Below are positions 1-5,956 of a stretch of DNA of 5,956 nt, piece after piece. A program made the position numbers and the translations under genes. The stretch lies in NCBI GenBank assembly GCA_026985835.1, contig JALSPS010000001.1, positions 1-5,956 on the forward strand. The letters run 5' to 3'. This stretch comes from Candidatus Kaiserbacteria bacterium. Lineage in GTDB: Bacteria > Patescibacteriota > Minisyncoccia > Phycocordibacterales > UBA2100. The notes beneath the pieces were generated by a model that searched no databases, was not told where the DNA came from, and was given only the letters and a program-made list of their open reading frames with translations. The stretch's first letter is position 1, and every line of letters starts with the position of its first letter.

Positions 1-9
1 AGATGAAAT

Positions 10-720
10 TTAAATTTGATTATAAAATCCTTTGCACTGACCGGCTTTTTTTAATTCAGTTTCAAAATCTTTAACATCGTCCATATCTGAAATTTGCTTC
101 CATTTTGTTGCCTCTATAATTTTAATGGGATAATCACGCGCCATCTTAACAACAGTTTGCGGTAATCCGAATTCTTTTCCGTCTGCTATCGGAACCATTT
201 CATAATTAAAGTATTCGGGAGTAAGAGTAAAAAGATTTGTATTTATAACAGAATCTTTTCCATTATGTGTCCCTTCAACAATATCCGTTAAATTCCCCTC
301 TTCGTCAAAAACAACCTTACCTCCGGAAAATTTAGAATGCACTCTTTGCACAAGCATTGCCCTCTCTTCATTTAATACAGCCCGAATATCTTCCGATGAG
401 TATATATCATCCCCCATCATAACCAAAAAACGACCTCTTATATGTGGCTTGCAAAGAGATACTGCATGAGCGGTTCCAAGACGCTTTTTTTGTTTTACAT
501 ATTTAATCCTTCTACCATTATAGCAATTTCCAAAATGATTCATTACTTGTTCTGCTAAATACCCAACAACGATAATGAGCTCATTTATTTCATCGGGGAG
601 TTTTTCAAGATTATGTTCCACCAAATTTTTTCCACATGCGCGAGCCATCGGCTTTGGTACATGATATGTAAGCGGACGCATCCGTGTACCATACCCGGCC
701 GCTAAAATTACTGCTTGCAT
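10..720 (-). CDS. Sugar-1-phosphate nucleotidyltransferase (NTP_transferase family)
   Basis: This 236-residue protein looks like a stand-alone nucleotidyltransferase domain that joins an NTP and a sugar-1-phosphate into an NDP-sugar plus pyrophosphate in the cytoplasm. Visible signatures are the N-terminal nucleotide-binding loop LAAGYGTRMRPLT (residues 6-18), the KPM motif (23-25) with the usual catalytic lysine position, GTAHAV (82-87) for base recognition, and MGDDIY (102-107) with the metal-binding Asp pair. INTNLF (159-164) and a late SDMDDV (211-216) follow the family pattern. It ends after the catalytic domain: there is no left-handed beta-helix acyltransferase part as in GlmU, and it is shorter than RmlA or GalU. 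The ATG follows the stop of the folate gene after one base (TAG-T-ATG) and has no Shine-Dalgarno, so it probably depends on translational coupling. The sugar and base cannot be told from sequence; glucose-1-P with UTP or dTTP are plausible. The family call is secure, the substrate is not. Confidence 0.88.
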   Translation of the reverse strand: MQAVILAAGYGTRMRPLTYHVPKPMARACGKNLVEHNLEKLPDEINELIIVVGYLAEQVMNHFGNCYNGRRIKYVKQKKRLGTAHAVSLCKPHIRGRFLVMMGDDIYSSEDIRAVLNEERAMLVQRVHSKFSGGKVVFDEEGNLTDIVEGTHNGKDSVINTNLFTLTPEYFNYEMVPIADGKEFGLPQTVVKMARDYPIKIIEATKWKQISDMDDVKDFETELKKAGQCKGFYNQI

Positions 721-721
721 A

Positions 722-1258
722 CTAAATTATTATTATATTTTCTATAGCTATATCTTGCGGTTCTGTTGGCAAAATGTCAATACTAAAAAATTCTTTCGGC
801 ACAATTGTTATGGTTTGTAAATTTTTATATTTTTGTAAGAATCTATCATAAAATCCTCCACCATACCCGATTCTATTACCATAAATATCAATTGCAAGCG
901 CCGGTACAAAAATTGTAGTATTTAAAAAATTATATGCAAATTCTTCTTCGCTGACCGGCTCTGGAATACTTGCAAATCCAATTTTAAAATCTATCTTTTG
1001 AGAAGCCTTGAAGAAACGCATCTCTTTTTTGCTAATTCTTGGAAAAAAGAATTCTTTTTTTGGAAAGGTATGAATTAAATCCCATATAAACGAGGGTTCA
1101 TTGCCAATTGGAAAAAACGCCAAGATATATTTTGATGTTTTAAAGTAATCTATAACTTTTAAATTTTCTATAACTGCGCTCAGTCTTTCGTGTGTATATA
1201 TAATTCTGGCATTTTTATTCTTATTTCTTACAAGCTCTTTCTCTACGAGATTATTCAT
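722..1258 (-). CDS. 5-formyltetrahydrofolate cyclo-ligase
   Basis: This 178-residue protein matches the 5-FCL/MTHFS family, which uses ATP to convert 5-formyl-THF to 5,10-methenyl-THF and so returns a stored folate to the one-carbon pool. The diagnostic C-terminal block is clear: VPALAID (118-124) then GNRIGYGGGFYDRF (127-140), the family's phosphate/folate loop. Upstream, the FFPIGNEP segment (48-55) matches the family's Y-x-P-x-x-x-E region, and basic residues near the N-terminus fit the ATP site. Length is typical (about 180-200). The C-terminus ends in a run of four Ile instead of the more usual T-E-like ending. The ATG at 1258 is supported by AGAGGA nine bases upstream, the best ribosome binding site in this operon, and overlaps the kinase stop by four bases (ATGA). 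The symbol ygfA/fau/mthfs is used in other species; I leave it blank. Confidence 0.9.
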   Translation of the reverse strand: MNNLVEKELVRNKNKNARIIYTHERLSAVIENLKVIDYFKTSKYILAFFPIGNEPSFIWDLIHTFPKKEFFFPRISKKEMRFFKASQKIDFKIGFASIPEPVSEEEFAYNFLNTTIFVPALAIDIYGNRIGYGGGFYDRFLQKYKNLQTITIVPKEFFSIDILPTEPQDIAIENIIII

Positions 1259-2271
1259 AATTTTATTTCCTCTGTTGCTTTTTTTATCACAAACGCTTCG
1301 TCTGCTTTTGTAATAAAGAGTTTATCTTTTGTAATTCCAAGACTCTTGGTAAATGTAAGTACTCTTTCTTGTATAAATTTATTACCAAATCCTATCCCCC
1401 CGGATATTGTTAGCATATCAACCCCCTGTAAAACTCCTGCCATCGCGTATATATGTTTTATAACTTGATATAGATAAATATCCGTTGCGAGCTTTGCTTT
1501 TTTGTCACCGGACAATGCATTTTTAATAATTTGTTCAATATCTTTTTGTCCGGTTATGCCAAAAAAGCCAGATTTATTATTTAATATATTTGAAAGTTCA
1601 TTACTTTTTATTTTGGCCTCTTTCATAATTATTTTAAAAAGATCCGGATCTATACTTCCGGAGCGAGTAACCATCATAGGACCCTCAAGTGGAGTAAATC
1701 CCATAGTGGTATCTATTGATTGACCATTGAAAACCGCAGTTATAGATGTTCCGCCACCCAAATGAGCCATAATTATTTTGGCTGGAGGATTTTTTATTTG
1801 ACCATAAACAGATTCAAGCGCAATTCCATGAAAACCAAACCTTCTATATTTATTCATATTCGGAATTTCATTTGAAATTGGATATGTATATGCCTGCGGT
1901 AACAAATTCTTATGAAAAACAGTATCAAAAACCGCAACTATTGGATTATCAAATAAAAAATTATCAAAAAGCTGTATTGTATCTATGGCAAGCGCATTAT
2001 GAATTGGAGCATATTCTATAGCTTCTTTGATAGAAAAAAGCACAGAATCTGAAATGAGTTTGTGCTTCCTGACATATTCTCCCGGATGGACAACTCTTAT
2101 TCCTATCCTATCTGTTTTTTTGAGAACTTCAGTTAGCCATCGTATTTCCGATTCTGATATTTTTTTTCCATCTAAGCGCTCAAAAACCTTATCTTCCCTA
2201 TCTTTATTTTGAGATGAAAAAAATGAATACTTTATAGCGGTTGAGCCAGGATTTACTGTTAATATATTCAT
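1255..2271 (-). CDS. ackA: Compact acetate kinase (acetokinase family)
   Basis: This 338-residue ASKHA-fold kinase most likely turns acetyl-P and ADP into acetate and ATP in the cytoplasm. Active-site positions known from Methanosarcina thermophila AckA are all found: N7, R59 (for R91), H91 (H123), D116 (D148), H148 (H180), R203 (R241) and E325 (E384). Motifs seen are VNPGSTAIK (6-14), RVVHPGE (59-65), FDTVFH (115-120), FGFHG (145-149), HLGGGTS (170-176), GFTPLEGPMM (191-200), TRSGSIDP (202-209) and SGGIG (290-294). It is about 60 residues shorter than usual. Of these, 32 are lost before R59 and most of the rest between R203 and E325. NPGST and HLGGG resemble butyrate kinase, while GFTPLEG and TRSGSIDP are acetate-kinase-like. 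The start overlaps the phosphoketolase stop by four bases without a Shine-Dalgarno, implying coupled translation. The acetyl-P-producing neighbour favours acetate over butyrate, but substrate is inferred. Confidence 0.88.
   Translation of the reverse strand: MNILTVNPGSTAIKYSFFSSQNKDREDKVFERLDGKKISESEIRWLTEVLKKTDRIGIRVVHPGEYVRKHKLISDSVLFSIKEAIEYAPIHNALAIDTIQLFDNFLFDNPIVAVFDTVFHKNLLPQAYTYPISNEIPNMNKYRRFGFHGIALESVYGQIKNPPAKIIMAHLGGGTSITAVFNGQSIDTTMGFTPLEGPMMVTRSGSIDPDLFKIIMKEAKIKSNELSNILNNKSGFFGITGQKDIEQIIKNALSGDKKAKLATDIYLYQVIKHIYAMAGVLQGVDMLTISGGIGFGNKFIQERVLTFTKSLGITKDKLFITKADEAFVIKKATEEIKL
1268..1273 (-). promoter_or_regulatory. Shine-Dalgarno for the 5-FCL gene
   Basis: AGAGGA on the minus strand lies nine bases before the ATG at 1258, inside the 3' end of the acetate kinase gene. 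It supports this start and suggests the folate gene can be initiated on its own as well as through the ATGA overlap. Confidence 0.65.
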
Positions 2272-4595
2272 AGTTCAAAATTAGAGATATAATCTGGATC
2301 CTTAAAGTTCTTTATGATAAATTCTTTTTCTTCTTTTATGAGTTTACGCATCAGTGCAAGTGTTTGATTCGCTTTGTTATGATTTATTTTTCCTTGAGAA
2401 ACTCCGAGTTTTACCAAATCAATAACGACATGGTACCTGGATAACCCATTTCGCGCCTCCATATCAAATGCTGTTGTTGTGGAGCCACTTTCCCTATAGC
2501 CATTTATCTTTATTCGCTTTGCGTCAATTTTACCAAACAAAATCTTTCTAACTGAAGCAATATAACCATGGTAATTAAAAATAATCGGTTTTGATTTGGT
2601 CAAAACTTCTTCAATTTTTTGGAGTGATATCTCATCGCGAAGAGTGTCAAATTTTAAGATATTTACAAATCGTACTTTTACATCCGGAAAATAACTCCTA
2701 AACATTTTCAAACCTATTATGGCCTCTTCTGTGACATAATCCCCGGCAGTTGCCAGAATAATGTCCGGATCCTGATTGCTCAAAAAATCCCATATCATAA
2801 TTCCATCTTTTACTTGTTTTTCGGCCTCATCTGGAGTTAAAAATACTCTTTTCATTTTTTTACCAACGGCAAATATATTAACTTGATTTTTCTTTTGAAG
2901 AGCTTCTTTCATTGAAAAAAGCATTATATTTTTATCTGCGGGGAAATAAACATTTACCAAATCATAATCATGATCAAGCATATTAGCTATAAAAGATGGA
3001 TTCTGATGAGAAAAGCCGTTATGCTCTTGTCTTTCAAGTAATGAAGAGAGAACGATATTTAACGCCGGAACAGGATTTCTAAATTTTACATTCCTGGCAA
3101 CCTTTATGAATTTGACATACTGATCAATCATAGAGGAGACAATCGTTGCAAATGCTTCATATGTGGCAAAAATACCAACTCGCCCTGTTAATGTATAGCC
3201 GGTTAACATTCCAAAAAGAGTATGCTCAGATAAAATTTCTATAACTCTTCCCTTTCTTGATATGTCTTTGTCCCACTCTTTTATAGGCCACATCCATGCG
3301 CGAGAAGTTACAGAAAAAACATCATCAAGATGGTTTGAATATGTTTCATCAGGACTAAATAATCTAAAAGTTTTTTTATTCTTTTGAAATACCTTTTTTA
3401 GAAATTTACCCATCACACGCATTGAATCTTCTCCTTTTGAGTACCTCTCAGAAGTATCTAATAAATTATCAAAATCAGGTAAAGAGAATTTGACTTCCCC
3501 ACGGTGAGCATACTTACTCATACCTAGTTTACGAGTATTTGATGGTATAAGAGATTGTATATCTTGATCCAGCTTTAATGTGCCAGAATTTGAAAATGAT
3601 ATTAATTCATTAATTTTGTACGATTTTAACCAAGATTCAAGTTGTTTTATTTGTTTTGGTTTTTTATGAATATCGTGATCAAAAACAATTTGATGAGCAT
3701 CACAATTTCCTTCTATTTTTCTTGTACCGACATATTTCGGGGCTCCCATACCTTTAAGTGAACGAAAGATAATAACAGGCCATTTTGGTGATTCAATTTC
3801 AGCTTTTGTTGCGCGTGCTATATTTTGCAGAAGAAGAATTTTTTCCATTGCCTTATCAAAAACTTCCATCGCTTTTTTATGTGGAGTTTTACTTTTGGTA
3901 ATATCTAAAATAATTGGATCATACCCTTTTGACTCAAAGAACATCTTTATTTCTTTATCAGACATTCTTCCAAAAATTGTAGGTCCGGAAATTTTGTATC
4001 CATTTAAATGCAAAATAGGTAAAACGGCGCCATCCGTTACCGGATTTATAAAACGATTCGCATTCCAAGAAGCCGAGAGAGGGCCTGTTTCTGATTCTCC
4101 ATCTCCTATTAAACAAACTGTTACTAAATTTGGCTCGTCAAGAACACTTCCATATGAATTTGAAAGCGAATATCCAAGTTCTCCACCTTCCAATATCACT
4201 CCGGGAGCTTCTGGATTTAAATGAGATGGGAAACCATAAGGTGTAGAAAAATGATAAACAACTTGCTCAAATCCTTTTTTTGAATAAGGTATTGTTTGGT
4301 TAAATTTTGACAAAGAGCCCTCAATAAACAATCCTGCTTGAAATGCCGGAAATCCGTGCCCTGTTCCAACAACATACAAAAAATCTCGTTCACTATGTTT
4401 TTTAATCAATCTATTTATATGAGCATAAACAAAGTTTATACCGGGAGATGTTCCCCAATGCCCAAGTAAACGCGGCTTTATATGTTCAGGTTTTAAACTC
4501 TTCTCTAAGCATACATTATCTTTTAAGAAAATTTGCGCGGCAGCTAAATAATCTGCCAATCTTGTATATTTTTCAAGAGATGTTATTTCACTCAT
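2268..4595 (-). CDS. xfp: Phosphoketolase (xylulose-5-P / fructose-6-P)
   Basis: This 775-residue, thiamine-diphosphate-dependent enzyme cleaves xylulose-5-P (perhaps also fructose-6-P) with phosphate to acetyl-P and glyceraldehyde-3-P (or erythrose-4-P). Three family regions are visible: N-terminal TPP domain about 1-360, middle domain about 385-560, C-terminal domain about 580-775. Key motifs are LLGHWGTSPG (43-52), GTGHG (77-81), EGGELGYSLS (136-145), GDGESETGP (164-172, cofactor metal), HLNGYKI (196-202), AHQ (300-302), SPDETYSNHL (414-423), SEH (456-458, with the Glu expected to activate TPP), ERQEHNGFSHQ (521-531), HGY (676-678) and GYRESGSTTTAFDM (699-712). Several normally fixed residues differ: T78 for Pro, N146 for His, T465 for Glu, V473 for His, A709 for Pro. 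Length is slightly below the usual 790-825. It is first in the four-gene unit, behind its own promoter and without a Shine-Dalgarno. The family is certain; F6P versus X5P preference is not. Confidence 0.96.
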   Translation of the reverse strand: MSEITSLEKYTRLADYLAAAQIFLKDNVCLEKSLKPEHIKPRLLGHWGTSPGINFVYAHINRLIKKHSERDFLYVVGTGHGFPAFQAGLFIEGSLSKFNQTIPYSKKGFEQVVYHFSTPYGFPSHLNPEAPGVILEGGELGYSLSNSYGSVLDEPNLVTVCLIGDGESETGPLSASWNANRFINPVTDGAVLPILHLNGYKISGPTIFGRMSDKEIKMFFESKGYDPIILDITKSKTPHKKAMEVFDKAMEKILLLQNIARATKAEIESPKWPVIIFRSLKGMGAPKYVGTRKIEGNCDAHQIVFDHDIHKKPKQIKQLESWLKSYKINELISFSNSGTLKLDQDIQSLIPSNTRKLGMSKYAHRGEVKFSLPDFDNLLDTSERYSKGEDSMRVMGKFLKKVFQKNKKTFRLFSPDETYSNHLDDVFSVTSRAWMWPIKEWDKDISRKGRVIEILSEHTLFGMLTGYTLTGRVGIFATYEAFATIVSSMIDQYVKFIKVARNVKFRNPVPALNIVLSSLLERQEHNGFSHQNPSFIANMLDHDYDLVNVYFPADKNIMLFSMKEALQKKNQVNIFAVGKKMKRVFLTPDEAEKQVKDGIMIWDFLSNQDPDIILATAGDYVTEEAIIGLKMFRSYFPDVKVRFVNILKFDTLRDEISLQKIEEVLTKSKPIIFNYHGYIASVRKILFGKIDAKRIKINGYRESGSTTTAFDMEARNGLSRYHVVIDLVKLGVSQGKINHNKANQTLALMRKLIKEEKEFIIKNFKDPDYISNFEL

Positions 4596-4602
4596 ACAAC
4601 TA

Positions 4603-4630
4603 ATTATAACAATTAAAGAAGATATGCAAA
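4603..4630 (-). promoter_or_regulatory. Extended -10 promoter for the xfp operon, leaderless type
   Basis: Read on the minus strand, TGTTATAAT (4611-4603) is a perfect extended -10 element (TGnTATAAT). A weak -35-like TTTGCA (4630-4625, four of six matches to TTGACA) sits 16 bases upstream. Only seven bases separate the -10 from the xfp ATG at 4595, so the predicted transcription start falls on G4597 or A4595, giving an mRNA with a 0-2 base leader. This fits the absence of a Shine-Dalgarno before xfp. It lies in the only intergenic gap of the window (4596-4648), where I see no hairpin terminator; read-through from the upstream genes is therefore possible. The start site is inferred, not measured. 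Confidence 0.6.
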
Positions 4631-4648
4631 AATAAAAACAGTGGATAA

Positions 4649-5239
4649 TTAAAGTTCAGAGTCATTCTTTTTTATCAATTTCAGTATTGATACGATTGCA
4701 TCATCTGAAAAAAGTTTTTCAGCATATTCAAAATAATTTAAGCCCTTTTCTTCTGCGTCTCTAATTCCAAAATTTTCTTTTTTATACCAAAATGCTTGAA
4801 ACACAAATTCCAATTTATCAATTTCTTTTACGAATTTTGCTTCCGGAGTTTTTCCTTCTTCGTATTCTTTCCATATTGCCAAGAATTTATCTCTATTTAC
4901 AAAATCCTTGAATATATCTTGTATTGCATTTGTTTCAAGAATATGTTTTTCATCTTTTGGAAAATTATCTCGTAGAGGTATATCCCCTACAATTGATTCC
5001 GCTAAATCATGAATTAAAGCAAGCGATAAAATTTTTTCTAAATTAAGTTCAGGTTTATATTCTTGCGCAATTATATATGCCAATAACGCAGTGGCAAAAG
5101 AATGTTCGGCCACTGATTCTGATTCTTTTTTATCAACACCCCAATATTTATACCAGCCTGTTCGTTTCAGTCTTTTTAAAAGAAATATATATTTATAAAA
5201 ATTTGAAATTGCTCTTCTCATAAATTTAACTTTTAACAC
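4649..5239 (-). CDS. HD-domain phosphohydrolase, YfbR/HDDC2-like (putative 5'-deoxynucleotidase)
   Basis: This 196-residue soluble protein has the metal-dependent HD phosphohydrolase pattern of the YfbR/HDDC2 group, whose members remove the 5' phosphate from deoxynucleoside monophosphates. Visible residues are RTGW (26-29), SVAEHSF (42-48) with metal ligand H46, the HD pair H77-D78 within LALIHDLAES, GDIP (85-88), and the late Asp D141 in AKFVKEIDKLE (134-144). Length is typical for the family. The chosen GTG start at 5239 shares one base with the TruB stop (TAGTG) and has AGGA nine bases upstream; the alternative ATG at 5221 would remove six residues and lies 27 bases from that site. The call of HD hydrolase is strong. 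The nucleotide substrate is inferred from family resemblance only, and a role in dNTP pool balance or salvage is plausible. Confidence 0.85.
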   Translation of the reverse strand: MLKVKFMRRAISNFYKYIFLLKRLKRTGWYKYWGVDKKESESVAEHSFATALLAYIIAQEYKPELNLEKILSLALIHDLAESIVGDIPLRDNFPKDEKHILETNAIQDIFKDFVNRDKFLAIWKEYEEGKTPEAKFVKEIDKLEFVFQAFWYKKENFGIRDAEEKGLNYFEYAEKLFSDDAIVSILKLIKKNDSEL

Positions 5240-5956
5240 TAAAATTTATCCTTCCAAAATATAAATCCCAGCTTTTTTTGCACTTCCCCTATATCAAGTC
5301 TCGTAATTGATAAAGTCGTTGCTGGTACTTGATAAATTTCTGCAATTTTTTCGGTTAAAACTCTTATATATGTCCCGCTTGATACCGTCGCTCTAAATTT
5401 TGAAACAAAGAAACTCTCGTTTTGAAAAACGCCAAAAAAATTATCCCAGCTTTTTAAAATCCTGTCTCGCCTAAAATCATTACCTGGTTTTTTAGGGTCT
5501 TGTTTTGATATTTTAGCTATATTATCAAAAATTGTTTTTTTGATAATATCTGAATTTTTTCTTCTTGTTGATATATGTTTTAGTTTATATATTTCAATTT
5601 CTTTCTTTGGAATTTTTATTTCATTTACCTTTCCATCAATTGCATACTCAAATAAGGGCTTCCCATTTACTGTTTTTGAGGAGAAAATTGGATAATACCA
5701 ATTATGTTTACCGATTAGAGTTTTAATGTCGCTTCTGTAAATTTTTATTTTATCCATCGATTTAAATTGTTTTATTATTCCCAAGGTATCTGCCGAATCT
5801 GTTGAGATACCCCAGAGTACTTCAAACTCATATTCTTTATCCAAACCAAGATACTTATCTTTCTTTTTGCACTCTTCTCCTATCAATATGAGCATCTTGC
5901 CGGATGCAAGCGGGTCTAGTCTGCCTGCATATGTCATTTTTATTGATTTATCTATA
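5239..5956 (-). CDS. truB: tRNA pseudouridine synthase B (TruB), 5' end outside window
   Basis: TruB converts U55 of the tRNA T-loop to pseudouridine. The reading frame is open to the right edge (the six codons before the first visible Met read I-D-K-S-I-K), and the family's N-terminal K-P-x-G-x-T-S region is missing, so this is a partial gene; the Met at 5937 is internal. Numbering from that Met: YAGRLDPLASG (3-13) carries the catalytic Asp D8; KEYEFEVLWG (34-43) and TDSAD (46-50) follow, then FSSKTVNGKPLFEYA (85-99) and SSGTYIRVL (186-194) with the conserved R192. The end, ATTLSITRLDIGEV (206-219), is standard. Between about 120 and 175 there is a lysine/arginine-rich insertion absent from E. 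coli TruB, and no PUA domain follows. The stop overlaps the next gene by one base. The AGRLDP variant, in place of the common GTLDP, and the insertion are of a kind I associate with Candidate Phyla Radiation genomes. Confidence 0.9.
   Translation of the reverse strand, partial: IDKSIKMTYAGRLDPLASGKMLILIGEECKKKDKYLGLDKEYEFEVLWGISTDSADTLGIIKQFKSMDKIKIYRSDIKTLIGKHNWYYPIFSSKTVNGKPLFEYAIDGKVNEIKIPKKEIEIYKLKHISTRRKNSDIIKKTIFDNIAKISKQDPKKPGNDFRRDRILKSWDNFFGVFQNESFFVSKFRATVSSGTYIRVLTEKIAEIYQVPATTLSITRLDIGEVQKKLGFIFWKDKF
5248..5255 (-). promoter_or_regulatory. Shine-Dalgarno deciding the GTG start of the HD hydrolase
   Basis: GGAAGGAT on the minus strand, within the last TruB codons (Trp-Lys-Asp), ends with AGGA nine bases before GTG at 5239. 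The spacing equals that of the 5-FCL site, which favours GTG over the ATG at 5221. The same bases are also constrained by TruB coding, so this is moderate evidence. Confidence 0.5.

Noticed and set aside
732..737. TATAAT on the minus strand just before the nucleotidyltransferase start
   Set aside because: It comes from AT-rich Asn/Ile codons at the end of the 5-FCL gene, and no -35-like element or TG extension precedes it.
37..960. Ten-base direct repeat ctgaccggct at 37-46 and 951-960
   Set aside because: Both copies are inside coding sequence and are read in different frames (Ala-Gly-Gln versus Glu-Pro-Val-Ser); a chance match.
1640..1649. Palindrome gatccggatc
   Set aside because: It encodes conserved Asp-Pro-Asp of acetate kinase, and a single short palindrome within a gene is not evidence of an operator.
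1190..1723. Two plus-strand open frames (1190-1468 and 1502-1723) opposite the 5-FCL and acetate kinase genes
   Set aside because: They lie antisense to genes with clear family motifs and show no recognisable domain of their own; they are shadows of the coding strand.
2027..2212. Plus-strand open frame of 61 codons inside the acetate kinase gene
   Set aside because: Fully antisense to a conserved gene with no motif; a coding shadow.
3895..4224. Plus-strand open frame of 109 codons inside xfp
   Set aside because: It is antisense to the most conserved part of phosphoketolase (TPP motif), which explains the lack of stops.
4612..4651. T-rich stretch on the minus strand after the HD hydrolase stop, as a possible terminator
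   Set aside because: No GC-rich stem precedes the T run, so a Rho-independent terminator is not supported.

Overview
All six genes in this window lie on the minus strand, so transcription runs from the right edge (5956) to the left edge (1). The DNA is AT-rich, about one third G+C by eye. The genes are packed tightly: 4-base ATGA overlaps, a 1-base overlap, a 1-base gap, and one short intergenic gap of 53 bases. No RNA gene, mobile element, CRISPR array or long repeat was seen, and no stretch over 300 bases lacks a gene. Small size, AT-richness, a TruB of the 'YAGRLDPLASG' type and a shortened acetate kinase next to a phosphoketolase suggest a reduced fermentative bacterium of the Candidate Phyla Radiation (Patescibacteria, Parcubacteria-like). 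That assignment is inference. About 1,950 codons carry no in-frame TGA, so the standard bacterial code is used, not the TGA=Gly code of Gracilibacteria and Absconditabacteria.

Right part (4649-5956): a tRNA pseudouridine synthase TruB, whose N-terminus lies beyond the window, overlaps by one base a GTG-started HD-domain phosphohydrolase of the YfbR/HDDC2 type.

Centre and left (10-4595): after the 53-base gap, which holds an extended -10 promoter placed so that the mRNA would be nearly leaderless, comes a four-gene unit. It encodes phosphoketolase (xfp), a compact acetate kinase, 5-formyltetrahydrofolate cyclo-ligase and a sugar-phosphate nucleotidyltransferase. Phosphoketolase cleaves xylulose-5-P (and often fructose-6-P) with phosphate to acetyl-P plus a shorter sugar phosphate. 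The kinase then transfers that phosphate to ADP, giving ATP and acetate. The start of ackA overlaps the stop of xfp, so the two consecutive enzymes are probably made in a coupled way. The last two genes have no obvious metabolic link to this step beyond sharing sugar phosphates and ATP, and may only share the transcript.

I found no clear undescribed system. The most notable points are the unusual sequences of the kinase and phosphoketolase, the basic insertion in TruB, and the leaderless-type promoter.
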